A DNA stretch of 64,000 bases, taken from assembly GCF_001750725.1 (NCBI RefSeq), contig NZ_CP017279.1, positions 1,488,001-1,552,000 of the forward strand. The letters run 5' to 3'. The translations under genes and the position numbers were made by a program. This document shows positions 37,952-46,342 of this stretch, piece by piece (position 1 is the stretch's first letter; the number at the start of each line of letters is the position of its first letter). This DNA is from Enterobacter ludwigii. GTDB taxonomy: Bacteria > Pseudomonadota > Gammaproteobacteria > Enterobacterales > Enterobacteriaceae. The notes under the pieces were generated by a model. It was not told the DNA's origin, did not search any database, and was given only the letters and a program-made list of their open reading frames with translations.

Positions 37952-38069
37952 ATGGTTTTTTTAAGACAGTTGCAGAAGAGTAGAGCTGGTCTATGCTCAA
38001 AAAGCAGAGATCAGCCATTCTCTGGGCGTATTGAAAAATAACAATAATCTTGCGTTTCAGGGGGTGGAA

Positions 38070-39689
38070 ATGAAGAGGATCCTGCTCGTTACAGTGTCAT
38101 GCTTGCTCTCAGTAATCTCTTTTCTCAGCGTAGCCGCAGAGCCGCGCCAGGAGCCGACAGATCGGGAGCGCGCCAGAACGGTTTATATTTTCCATCAGCC
38201 GATTGTTATGCTGCAGGCAAAATTCGGTCTGACCACGCCTGAAGAGCGAGTTTTGCGCATTCGAAATACGCTGCGCAATTTCTCTCAACAGGATGTTCGG
38301 GAGCCCCTGAAAATTATTCCGGTTACCCGTTACAACCAACCGGGAAGACTGATTGTGATGAACGGCAAGCCGGTGATGTTACTGGCACAAGCCGATCTCG
38401 ATGAGGGTGACGACCTGACGCTTGATGAAGCTGCTCAACGTGTGCTGACCCGAATGGAGGCACAACGTACGGCACTTCGCGATCAATATGACGCCGGGTG
38501 GCTGGCATTATCGGCAGGCAAAACGGCCGCAGGGCTGCTGGCACTGTTTGTTTTCTGGTACGGTGCCTGGCGGTCATGGCGTGGAGTAAGGCGTTTTTAC
38601 CGAGGCCGCATTCTTGAGAACCGCAGTATCATTCCACAACGCTGGCGCAGGTTTGTCGGCGCGATTGAGACTCGTTTGTATGCTTTGCTGATGATTATTT
38701 TGGGTATTCTCGGGCTTTATATCTGGCTAAGTTGGGCATTCAGTCTGTTTCCCTGGACGCGCGTTTGGGGGGCATCGCTGGGTGACTGGACCATGCGTGT
38801 TCTGCGGGATATTGCACTGTCGATTGTCTCGGCTATGCCGGGCATTTTAATCGTCCTGATTATTTTTCTTATCACAGCCTTCATTCTAAAACTCCTTAAA
38901 GTCTTGTTAAATCAGGTAGAAGCAGGGCGTTTACACCTTCCCGGGATCCATCCTGAAACCGTCGGCGCGACGAGGAAGTTAATTTCTGTGGTGGTATGGT
39001 TATTTGCTCTGTCTGCAGCATACCCGTTTTTACCGGGGGCCAATTCACTGGCCTTTAAAGGTATCAGTGTATTCTTTGGGCTGATGTTGACTCTGGGATC
39101 TGCCGGGGTGATGAATCATGCCATGAGTGGCCTGGTACTGATTTACTCGCGAGCCTTGAGAAAAGGCGACATCATTCGGGTCGCGGATAACGAAGGGTTG
39201 GTTACCGAGATAGGTATGCTCGCGACGAAAATCATTACGCGGGAGAATTACGTTGTAACCGTACCGAATGCTGTCGTAGTTAGCGGCAAAATCACTAATC
39301 TCAGCGCGCAAAATCCAGATGGTGGCGTGAACCTGACGACAGGTGTCACTATCGGATACGACACGCCATGGCGGCAAGTTCATGCCATGCTGGAGATTGC
39401 CGCCAGACGGGCGAAATGTATCGATCAGTCACAACAGCCGCTGGTAAGACAATTGAGTTTGATGGACTGGTATATTGCTTATGAACTTCAGGTGAAGCTG
39501 CGTGCCGGGCAATCACTGGCGGAGGCCCGCAATGAACTGCACAGCAATATTCAGGATGTCTTTAACGAGTTTAATGTACAAATCATGTCGCCAAACTTTG
39601 TGATGCAACCAGAAGGCGCGGTCGTCGTGACGGAAGATAACTGGTATGCAGCGCCGGCAGAGAAGCCAGAGAATAAACAGCGTGAGTGA
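38070..39689 (+). CDS. MscS-family mechanosensitive channel with large N-terminal domain
   Basis: 539 aa from ATG 38070 (ribosome site GGGGTGG). A signal peptide (MKRILLVTVSCLLSVISFLSVAA) is followed by a periplasmic domain to about residue 150, then about five membrane helices and the pore helix GGLVLIYSRALRKGD-type segment (LTLGSAGVMNHAMSGLVLIYSRALRKGDIIRV), and the cytoplasmic beta domain VTEIGMLATKIITRENYVVTVPNAVV. It is a large MscS-like channel opening on osmotic downshock. Orthology to E. coli YnaI or YbiO is not certain. It is the last core gene before dif. Confidence 0.88.
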   Translation: MKRILLVTVSCLLSVISFLSVAAEPRQEPTDRERARTVYIFHQPIVMLQAKFGLTTPEERVLRIRNTLRNFSQQDVREPLKIIPVTRYNQPGRLIVMNGKPVMLLAQADLDEGDDLTLDEAAQRVLTRMEAQRTALRDQYDAGWLALSAGKTAAGLLALFVFWYGAWRSWRGVRRFYRGRILENRSIIPQRWRRFVGAIETRLYALLMIILGILGLYIWLSWAFSLFPWTRVWGASLGDWTMRVLRDIALSIVSAMPGILIVLIIFLITAFILKLLKVLLNQVEAGRLHLPGIHPETVGATRKLISVVVWLFALSAAYPFLPGANSLAFKGISVFFGLMLTLGSAGVMNHAMSGLVLIYSRALRKGDIIRVADNEGLVTEIGMLATKIITRENYVVTVPNAVVVSGKITNLSAQNPDGGVNLTTGVTIGYDTPWRQVHAMLEIAARRAKCIDQSQQPLVRQLSLMDWYIAYELQVKLRAGQSLAEARNELHSNIQDVFNEFNVQIMSPNFVMQPEGAVVVTEDNWYAAPAEKPENKQRE

Positions 39690-39799
39690 AGATGGCTATG
39701 CAGGTTTAGAGGATTCGGAGCAGATAATGTGCATTAGAGGCTGTCAAACACCAGAACAAGGATGACCATAAAAAGCCAGATTCTGCCTTAATCTATGTA

Positions 39800-39827
39800 A
39801 GTGCGCATAATGTATATTATGTTAAAT
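39800..39827 (+). other. dif: dif, chromosome-dimer resolution site
   Basis: XerC arm AGTGCGCATAA, central TGTATA, XerD arm TTATGTTAAAT. It matches the 28-bp E. coli dif as I remember it at 27 positions; only the outermost base differs (A for G). XerCD recombine here, activated by FtsK, to resolve chromosome dimers. The flanking gene order (tam, uxaB, yneE) matches the E. coli terminus, which supports it being the chromosomal site and not a decoy. It lies 110 bp after the mscS-type gene and about 134 bp before the first island frame. Confidence 0.93.
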
Positions 39828-39961
39828 ATGGTGGGTTTGTTCTTAAGTTCATGAGTTCCTCTCTTTCAGGAACTTACAGATGAATCAGTCAGTTGCCAAA
39901 GTTTAGTTGTGGACTTACGATGGCTTCATAACGCAAAAATTACGGGGCATCCGCTAAGTTC

Positions 39962-41934
39962 ATGGCATATTCCATCTTACATTTATCGAGGAACAACCAG
40001 AGAACTCATCTCATAGTTGATGATGTGACTACCCTACCGGTCATGTTCGCCACAATTTATGGAATGAATGAACTGAGCAAGAAACATCTGGGGACTCAAG
40101 AAAACATTCTGTGTTCGCTGCGTTTTTTTTACGTCTATTACTTTAAGAAGCACAAACGAACATTTGACTACGATTTCTATCGGTCTGGCTACAATATCTC
40201 CTGTTTTATCAGGGAGCTTGATGGCACGCAATAGATCAAGACTGGCCTACTTACAGGTTGGGTATTGAGTATCTTGGTGCGAAAAAGGCTGGATGGCGGA
40301 TCCATTGGCTGGCGCCAAGCACTTATTCTGTCGTTGAGATGATTTATAAATCTGTTCAAGAATTGACCTTGGGGTTTCGTAAAACGATTCAGGGCTTCAG
40401 AGATTCTAATTTCACTAACCTGCTCCCAGATAAGATCGCTGATTATCCTGATGAATGGATTGAGCAAAATTATCTTGAAGACATCATGTTTAGTGGTTCT
40501 GGTGGCTCTAGGAATGATCTTGGAAAGAGTATTCGGAATTCCATTGCGAACTTTAGTGGACATAAACCTAAGGTAATACCCGTTCATAAACAGAAGAACA
40601 GCTGGTACTTCACTAAAGAACAGTTGAATGATTATGTCTATCAGCGTTACGCTCAAGCAAAAAACTTCGAGCCTGGGCACCAGTGCATAATTTCAGCCAA
40701 AAACAATGGTGACTGGGAACACTTCAATTATGAAGACCTGATGTTCATCATGCCGGAAGGTGCATTTGGACTTGGTAAAGATTTTGTTTCATTGCAACAT
40801 ATTTTTCCACTTGATGAAAACTCAATAGAAGCGTGGTTAGGCGGAACACAAAACCGAAAATCAATCTTTGATCACTTTAATCTTTTTGAAGATGATGGGT
40901 CCCGTGTCATTATCAAAAAGCATGTACCGCGACATAACATAAATACATTCTTGGCAATCGCTGGAGTGACGGATCATATTCAGGCCATCCTAATGGGGCG
41001 TGTTGATATTACCCAGAATAAACACTATTAGCATCAGGCCGAATCACAGTCCTATCAGACCGCTTCTCTAGCAATCAATATGCTCGAAAAGGCTTATGAT
41101 GAGAACAATCAAGCTCTCACGAAGAGTTTCCAGCTATCACTCTTTACTACGCAGCAGAAGCCCCGCATTCCGCTCAACCCACCCTCCCCCAGAACTGAGC
41201 TTAGCCGCAGAATGGCAGCTCTATCACAGTCCTCTAACACGGTAAAAAATACAGGTGTTGCAAACGTTAAATTAACAATCTCACTAATGATAAATCCTGA
41301 GCTCAATACCGAGCATAATCTGAAGCAGAACATGCAGACTTTTGGTGAAACAACTGCTGAGGTTGTTGACTATATAACTGGCACAATGTCCGATAAGTTT
41401 CTGCCTGAACTAAAACGTGCACATGACAAGTTAGTACAACAAAATTTGGCTGATAAGGCGAAATCACTGCTTCACCGCCATGCAAAACTGCATCCTCTTG
41501 GATTTGGAGCCTGTACGAGAGATGTAGCTCGCTGGGGTTGTCCTCATGCGCTTAAGTGTCAGTCTGGTCTACCTTGTGGCTACTTCACTCTTACAGGTCG
41601 TCTTGGCGAAGCGGAAGAAGCATCACGACGTTTATCAAACAAGCGAAAAGAAATCATTCAACTCCGTAAGTTGACTATAGTGAATCCAGGCTTCATGCTG
41701 GCATTAAAAGAACAGGAAGAAGCTCTCATCGTGCTCGAGGCTCTTGAAGCTGATACTATAAAGGTTAAAGGCGAGAAAAAACTGGTTTCCCTGTTTTCTG
41801 ATGATCTGAACAACCCATTATATAAAGTTATTGAGCGAATTAATAAACAAATGCTAATTGGCAAAACTCCAAAAACCCTAGCTGATCTTTTCTTTATTGA
41901 ACAGAAACGTATAGAGAGAAATAATAATGGCTAA
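39962..41934 (+). pseudogene. Tyrosine-recombinase-like integrase, GMT type, decayed
   Basis: Three pieces of one coding sequence: frame 2 (39962-40234), frame 1 (about 40219-41031) and frame 1 again after a TAG (41032-41934). The junction near 40225 loses reading frame and probably much of the usual core, since the first catalytic arginine region is not seen. The C-part has HVPRHNINTFLAIAG (H-x-x-R box), LMGRVDITQNKHY with a candidate nucleophile tyrosine, and the TAG is the very next codon. Beyond it the frame continues open for 300 codons with a cysteine-rich segment (ACTRDVARWGCPHALKCQSGLPCGYF). This overall look resembles large GmtZ integrases of gamma-mobile-trio islands; alternatively the left piece is the N-terminus of a different recombinase fused by deletion. 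Confidence 0.7.
41182..41189 (-). other. KOPS motif on the minus strand
   Basis: CCCTCCCC on the + strand is GGGGAGGG on the minus strand, a GGGNAGGG match pointing left toward dif: the expected polarity reversal on this side. Confidence 0.6.
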
Positions 41935-42430
41935 GACCCCGCGCAGTCGCAATGCAGACGATAAAGTCATTCAGGGTAAGGAACTTGATGCTTACATCAA
42001 AGCCGAGCTACAAGCTATGGTGCAAGAGGGACTGGAAAAATCCCCCATTCAACCATCTACGTTACATGCACGTCTTAAAGCCAAAGGAATAGTTAAAGGT
42101 GGCATTAGTACCCTCACCTCTCGAAAAATTATCATCAATAATTACAGGCTTCGCCAGCATAACAACTACGAAGATGGCAAACGAGAGTTGACTACAGATG
42201 AAAAGGCTAAATTGGCCATGGGCCGAACCGGCGCTGCTTATATAAGTAAGGCAAATCGTCTTGATGCTGAAATTATAGCATTGAAAGCTAAATATGAAAG
42301 AAATGTACTGGCGCTCGCCGACATCATTGAGTATATCGACAACGCAACTCCTATCAAAGTAGAGGACATGCTTGCAGACGACCTCATTCGAGAACTTGCT
42401 GAGCGCAAAAGAAATTCAAGAATGAGCTAA
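41927..42430 (+). CDS. Small partner protein of the integrase module (GmtX-like)
   Basis: 167 aa, intact. It starts 8 nt inside the end of the integrase frame (ATGGCTAA overlap), the classic coupled arrangement. Lysine/arginine-rich with a helical N-half (MAKTPRSRNADDKVIQGKELDAYIKAELQAMVQEGLEKSPIQPSTLHARLKAKGIVKGGISTLTSRK, helix-turn-helix-like) and a coiled-coil C-half. By size, position and overlap it fits GmtX, the third component of gamma-mobile-trio modules, whose role is not settled. The name is an inference from arrangement and not a proven match. Confidence 0.6.
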   Translation: MAKTPRSRNADDKVIQGKELDAYIKAELQAMVQEGLEKSPIQPSTLHARLKAKGIVKGGISTLTSRKIIINNYRLRQHNNYEDGKRELTTDEKAKLAMGRTGAAYISKANRLDAEIIALKAKYERNVLALADIIEYIDNATPIKVEDMLADDLIRELAERKRNSRMS

Positions 42431-42522
42431 TGAGTAAACGCCCTACTCTATTCGTAAAATTAGCGCACTAATTATCAATACTCTCTCTTCTATGTCCTTT
42501 ATGTCGAAGGGAGTCTTCCATT

Positions 42523-42621
42523 CTAATGCCGATTTGGTTCATTACACCAATTTAATGCTGCACTTTCGTTACCTTCTAAAAGATCAATAGCCTTTTGTAG
42601 AACATCATGTGTTACCACCAT
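42523..42621 (-). CDS. Truncated MbcA/ParS-like antitoxin fragment
   Basis: 32-aa frame overlapping the 3' end of the XRE gene by 17 bp. MVVTHDVLQKAIDLLEGNESAALNWCNEPNRH looks like the start of the Xre/MbcA/ParS toxin-binding domain (alternating A-hydrophobic pattern, then W and the N-x-P-N before a usual LGG-PLE), but a stop falls where the conserved LGG-type motif should begin. Probably a remnant, or a very short accessory protein. Confidence 0.4.
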   Translation of the reverse strand: MVVTHDVLQKAIDLLEGNESAALNWCNEPNRH

Positions 42622-42937
42622 GTTTTACACCTGAAGACGTTTTGAGTGCTTCGATGAGATTACTTCGCTCTTCCTCTGTCATCCGGGATATGAGTAATGC
42701 AAGTTCTGCTGTGGTCTGATCATCACAAAAAAAGTAGTTTAACGGCACGTTTAACTCTGACGCCATCCGTCGAAGCGTATCAATATCGGGGACATGCCGC
42801 CCTTTCTCATAATGATTCATACGACTGCTAGCCGAAGCGGGATCAAACCCAACAAGGAGGCCCAGCGAGCGCTGTGATAAACCCGCCCTGCATCTCGCTT
42901 CCTTAAGTCGTTCTGGTATCGGATTTTTTTCAGACAC
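42605..42937 (-). CDS. XRE-family transcriptional regulator
   Basis: 110-aa Cro/CI-type protein. Helix-turn-helix at about 11-63: RLKEARCRAGLSQRSLGLLVGFDPASASSRMNHYEKGRHVPDIDTLRRMASELNVPLNYFFCDD. The C-tail (TAELALLISRMTEEERSNLIEAL) is a dimerisation helix region common in phage and island repressors. Divergent from the 43035 gene across two CTTAG-N5-CTAAG palindromes that are its probable operators. Confidence 0.88.
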   Translation of the reverse strand: MSEKNPIPERLKEARCRAGLSQRSLGLLVGFDPASASSRMNHYEKGRHVPDIDTLRRMASELNVPLNYFFCDDQTTAELALLISRMTEEERSNLIEALKTSSGVKHGGNT

Positions 42938-42963
42938 TGATTCATCTTCATTAGCCTCGAATG

Positions 42964-43012
42964 CTTAGATTGTCTAAGTATCTGCCATTGTTGTATACTT
43001 AGCAATCCTAAG
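42964..43012. promoter_or_regulatory. Two matching operators, CTTAG-N5-CTAAG
   Basis: CTTAGATTGTCTAAG at 42964-42978 and CTTAGCAATCCTAAG at 42998-43012. Both are perfect 5+5+5 palindromes with centres 34 bp apart, about three helical turns, in the divergent promoter between the XRE regulator and the 43035 gene. Typical of cooperative binding by a Cro/CI-like dimer. Confidence 0.8.
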
Positions 43013-43034
43013 TTAACTGCATTGTTTTAGTCAT

Positions 43035-43583
43035 ATGAATAGTCGAGTATCCAACCCTGAGTCGTACATATTTTCTGCAATAATCCACATTGGCAAAGAT
43101 AACTTCACCAGTAACGATGTAGCAATAATTCTTGTCGAGCGATTCTCACTCCCGAAAACCTACCTAAAGGCAAAAGCTTTTGCTTATAACCAAATTCAAT
43201 GCCTAGTTAAAAAAGGATTATTAAATAAAGTAAGAAAATCAGGAGTGTATCAATATTTATACTCACCCACATCAGAATTCAATATCGCAATGGAAAATGT
43301 GCAATTAATTGAGGCAACCCAAAAAAGTTCTCGCCAGTTTTCAAGCGCTAATAGCTATGAACATAATAATGTAAATATTCAAATAAGAACTCTTATTGAA
43401 AAATACAGCAGTGAATTGGAAAAAATATCAGGAGCAAAAGAAATTTATGAAGAATTGATAATTGCCGTACCGAGCAGGGAAAATGAATTCCGGAAACTTT
43501 CTCTAGAGCAAGACAAAAAACACATTAAGATAAATGAAAAAATAAATACATTGATTGAGATTGTTAATCATACATTTCAATAA
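43035..43583 (+). CDS. Unknown protein with winged-helix-like N-terminus
   Basis: 182 aa, not recognised. Residues 8-75 (FSAIIHIGKDNFTSNDVAIILVERFSLPKTYLKAKAFAYNQIQCLVKKGLLNKVRKSGVYQYLYS) fit a winged-helix fold with a wing at KVRKSGVYQY; the rest is polar and probably coiled coil, rich in E, K and I. Its strong A+T content differs from the core genes. Controlled by the same operators as the XRE gene; possibly a second regulator or an island-copy control factor. Confidence 0.6.
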   Translation: MNSRVSNPESYIFSAIIHIGKDNFTSNDVAIILVERFSLPKTYLKAKAFAYNQIQCLVKKGLLNKVRKSGVYQYLYSPTSEFNIAMENVQLIEATQKSSRQFSSANSYEHNNVNIQIRTLIEKYSSELEKISGAKEIYEELIIAVPSRENEFRKLSLEQDKKHIKINEKINTLIEIVNHTFQ

Positions 43584-43631
43584 GGCAATGAATTCCAGAA
43601 AGGATTTAAAGTTTAATAGAGTCGTGAAAAA

Positions 43632-43659
43632 GAGAGGGCAAAGCCGAGACCGCCCTCTC
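43632..43659. terminator. Hairpin after the 43035 gene
   Basis: Eight-base stem GAGAGGGC / GCCCTCTC with a 12-nt loop; no clear T-run. The 312 bp from 43584 to 43895 hold no gene that I can support. Confidence 0.45.
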
Positions 43660-43820
43660 CCTTCATGCGCTGATAAACTTCACTAATATGAGATTAACGG
43701 CGCGTACCACTATATGCTAGACCTGAAAAATATAATCTTAGTCAGTCCCAGATGCAACCTTTAACACTTAAATGCAACAAATTAAACAACGAGTCATCCT
43801 TTCACCTTAAAAGCTGTAAA

Positions 43821-43851
43821 GTAAAAAAACACCCTGTAGGCTGTTTTTTAC
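43821..43851 (+). terminator. A-run/T-run hairpin upstream of hipB-like gene
   Basis: Arms GTAAAAAAACA and TGTTTTTTAC enclose CC-TGTA-GG; ends in six T on the + strand, so it could terminate rightward transcription before the hipB-like gene. Confidence 0.55.
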
Positions 43852-43862
43852 GTAAAGTGAAC

Positions 43863-43876
43863 TTATTTTAAAATAA
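43863..43876. promoter_or_regulatory. Palindrome upstream of hipB-like gene
   Basis: TTATTTTAAAATAA is a perfect 14-bp palindrome 19 bp before the hipB-like start, a candidate autoregulatory site. Confidence 0.45.
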
Positions 43877-43895
43877 TCGACATGGTCTCCTACTT

Positions 43896-44192
43896 ATGGA
43901 TAATGTTTTCCCGGTCAGACTTCTTAGCCAGTTACGGCCACTTTTAATTGGTTTTCGTAAATCAAAAGGATTAACTCAAAGAGAATTATCCGCCAGGTTG
44001 GGTGTCACTCAGCAGACTTATGCTCGCCTTGAGGCAAACCCTTCAAAAGCAAGTTTTCAGCGCCTGTACAACGTGTTAAATATTTTGGGAGTGGAGATTT
44101 CGCTTAGTTCTGAACCTATTTCAACTTATACAAAGGCTTCAAATTTGGTTGAAAAGGAGTTTGATTCACCGGCAAGGCGTGAAGAATGGTGA
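43896..44192 (+). CDS. HipB-like antitoxin, orphan
   Basis: 98-aa XRE protein. LLSQLRPLLIGFRKSKGLTQRELSARLGVTQQTYARLEANPSKASFQRLYNVLNILGVEISLSS is the HipB-type helix-turn-helix, and the terminal EEW recalls the conserved C-terminal W of HipB that contacts HipA. No hipA frame follows: the 90 bp after the stop have no start and the next genes are scraps on the other strand. Either the toxin was lost or this is a stand-alone regulator. In E. coli K-12 hipBA also lies near dif, but this HipB is not the same subfamily. Confidence 0.72.
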   Translation: MDNVFPVRLLSQLRPLLIGFRKSKGLTQRELSARLGVTQQTYARLEANPSKASFQRLYNVLNILGVEISLSSEPISTYTKASNLVEKEFDSPARREEW

Positions 44193-44280
44193 TAGTAGCC
44201 AGGCTATTTGATAGGGCTGTACGTCAGGCACTGCCCCTAAGGAAGGTGCGATTTGTGAGCAAGGGCGCTTTGCATCGGGG

Positions 44281-45000
44281 TTAGCGGACCGTCAATATGG
44301 GAGTTAGCGAGCACACAACCAGCCGCGAAGATCCCCGCGTCATAGCGACATAGAGGTGTCGTGCATCCATCTCTTCCGGGGATGTGATGACTGCCACCTC
44401 TCCTTCCAGCCCCCTTAGCAACAATGAGCTGCCGATTACACGCCGGGCCAGCGGTCGACTCTCGTGGCGATTGCGTTCTCGCTCATTTACCGTGGCGTCT
44501 GCAAAAGTGTAGCCTCCGGCTGCAGCCGACTGCAGGGCGCGCAAACAACAGCGCAATACCTCTGGCCGATAGACCCGCGCATTGTCCTGACGAGTCAGAA
44601 GGCGCAACGCCTCTGCGGCCAGCATAAAACCTGGTCTCTCTGCAAATGCCACAAACGCTGCTTCGGCAACCGTCGGCGGGTTGCGGGCTCGCCCTCTTCG
44701 TAGCGTTTTTAGGCGGGGCAGCAATGCTGCGGGGCCAACCTAGGGTCATGACGCCTGCGGCAAACTGCACCAGGCGCGTCAACGCATCCGCAGCTTCCAG
44801 GTTAAACGCTGCACCAAAGTCGGTAAGGTCGACCAAATCGACGGCTTCGACGGTCGTTGCCCCCGGGATCTGGCTGGCCACCTGCTGAAGCTCGCGGGTG
44901 TCGTAGCTGTTTCCAATCACCAGTACCTGCCCGTTCGCGGTGACCGCGCGCGTCAGGGCGGCAGTAAGACGCTGCTGAACAGCGGTTTCTGCCTGTAACA
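44281..45000 (-). pseudogene. UvrD-like helicase, C-terminal fragment, frameshifted
   Basis: Read on the minus strand, a frame ending near 44745 (LLQAETAVQQRLTAALT ... DFGAAFNLEAADALTRLVQFAAGVMTLGW) continues after a frame change into 44724-44281 with SSLLLRGLEGEVAVI and ARHLYVAMTRGSSRLVVCS. The last is the superfamily 1 helicase motif VI region, and LRGLEGEVAVI resembles motif V. No motif I (Walker A) or II is present, so only the C-terminal part survives, and it is frameshifted. High G+C contrasts with the A+T-rich genes to its left. Confidence 0.65.
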
Positions 45001-45338
45001 GGGGCTTGCTTTAGGGCTAATGAAGTTGCTGATTTTGATGCCTTAACGGCAGGAGAGTGCATTGATGGATTATCATTCTCACATACCTTTACCGTCTTAC
45101 CCTTTTTCAGATCGGGCAGAGTGGGAATTGCAGGCGCAGTACCTTTCGCAAGTGCCTTACAGTAACCGGCAAGCGGCCTGGGTATCCGCATTTCGCTGCA
45201 TCGTTTTGCCAGTAACTCAGTACTGATGTCATACAACACAGCTATACATTCCGCGGGCTCGCACCAGACCAAGTGGTACAGCGTTTCCCGATCCTGGGGC
45301 AAAGTCTGCGCGGCATCGTGTGGATTCATCTCTGACAT
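45001..45338 (-). pseudogene. N-terminal fragment of an unknown protein, joined to the helicase fragment
   Basis: [66 protein letters not shown] is convincing protein sequence (112 residues to about ALKQAP), then the frame runs into the helicase fragment in the wrong phase. The sharp junction near 45003 shows that two unrelated coding pieces were joined by deletion. I do not recognise the family; LVWCEPAECIAVLYDIS and RIPRPLAGYCKALAKG suggest a helix-turn-helix resembling DUF-type phage or plasmid proteins. Confidence 0.5.
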
Positions 45339-45400
45339 TGCGTCTCCCCTCCTATGGGTACATTATCAGGAATCTTTGCCTGTTGGTGATTGAAAGAAAT

Positions 45401-45505
45401 ATGAGCTGCTTCCCATTGATTGGCGCGACTGAAACTGAGCGGGAAGAGATTGACGCCATTTTGCAAGATACGTGGGAAAGCGCTGAGGATGGATTCTTTC
45501 AATAG
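45401..45505 (+). CDS. Possible short peptide or gene scrap before hamA
   Basis: [34 protein letters not shown], 34 aa, has a credible acidic composition but no good ribosome site and no family I know. It precedes hamA by 60 bp. Likely a truncated gene end. Confidence 0.25.
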   Translation: MSCFPLIGATETEREEIDAILQDTWESAEDGFFQ

Positions 45506-45565
45506 GCCGATTTCGAATCGGGAAAATCTTGACGTGATCAGAACTGATTGATAGGGAGAAACGCC

Positions 45566-46342
45566 GTGGGGCTATATGAGAAGTGGTGTGAATCCATTAA
45601 AGAAAATGATGAACGCAAGTATTACTGGACGTATGTCGAGAAGGACGGCGGCCGCGATGATATCCGCGAGGACCTTGCTGAGACCATTCGCTCGCACTAC
45701 GAACGACTTGAACGCATCGCCGATGACGTAGGGCGACTAGGATACAAGGTTGCTGCCAAGATCCTCCGCGAGGCAATGCCTAATACCCCGAAGGGCCGCT
45801 CTGGCGACCTCGGCGAAATCCTTGCGACTGAACTAGTTGAGGAAGAAATCGGTCTGCGGGTACCCGTGCGCCGGCTCCGTTACAAGGACGGCCGTAACAT
45901 GGCCATGCGCGGCGATGACATCATCGGCGCGGGCTACCAAGGCAATAAGCTCTGGCTGCTAAAAGGTGAAGCTAAAAGTAACCAGAAGCTTGGCAAAACC
46001 ACGGTCACCGCCGCCCGCAAGGTCCTCGACCGCGACAATGGCCGCTGCACGCCTGACTCGCTGCTGTTCGTCGCCAATCGCCTGCTGGAGAGCAACGACG
46101 CTGGCGATAACGCACTGGGTCGCGACCTTCGTGACGAAGTGGGTCTTAAGTCTATGCCAGCCGATCGCATCGACCACATGCTCTTCACCGTGTCGGGTAA
46201 CGGCCCTCACGCTTCCCTGAAAGAGAACCTTGAAGCCGCTGGAGTCAACAGGGACCATTACGTCGTGAACATTCACGTCGAAGACCATCAGGATTTCATT
46301 GCGGCAATGTACCTAGAGGCGGAAGATCTTGGAGACGACTGA
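45566..46342 (+). CDS. hamA: Hachiman nuclease HamA (DUF1837)
   Basis: 258-aa effector nuclease of the Hachiman antiphage system. GTG start at 45566 follows AGGGAGA by 7 nt; an upstream in-frame TTG lacks a ribosome site. Signatures of the HamA/DUF1837 PD-(D/E)xK core: [17 protein letters not shown], then MRGDDIIG (116-120) and LLKGEAKS with E135-x-K137. D117 or D118, E135 and K137 are the likely catalytic set. In Hachiman the HamAB complex senses damaged or phage DNA, and HamA then cleaves DNA, including the host's. It overlaps hamB by 14 nt. High G+C and different codon use from neighbours suggest acquisition from another lineage. Confidence 0.85.
   Translation: MGLYEKWCESIKENDERKYYWTYVEKDGGRDDIREDLAETIRSHYERLERIADDVGRLGYKVAAKILREAMPNTPKGRSGDLGEILATELVEEEIGLRVPVRRLRYKDGRNMAMRGDDIIGAGYQGNKLWLLKGEAKSNQKLGKTTVTAARKVLDRDNGRCTPDSLLFVANRLLESNDAGDNALGRDLRDEVGLKSMPADRIDHMLFTVSGNGPHASLKENLEAAGVNRDHYVVNIHVEDHQDFIAAMYLEAEDLGDD

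Noticed and set aside
39860..39882. Hairpin AGTTCC / GGAACT between dif and the island
   Set aside because: Six-base stem only, no T-run and no matching copy at the other visible end, so not called as a terminator or att site.
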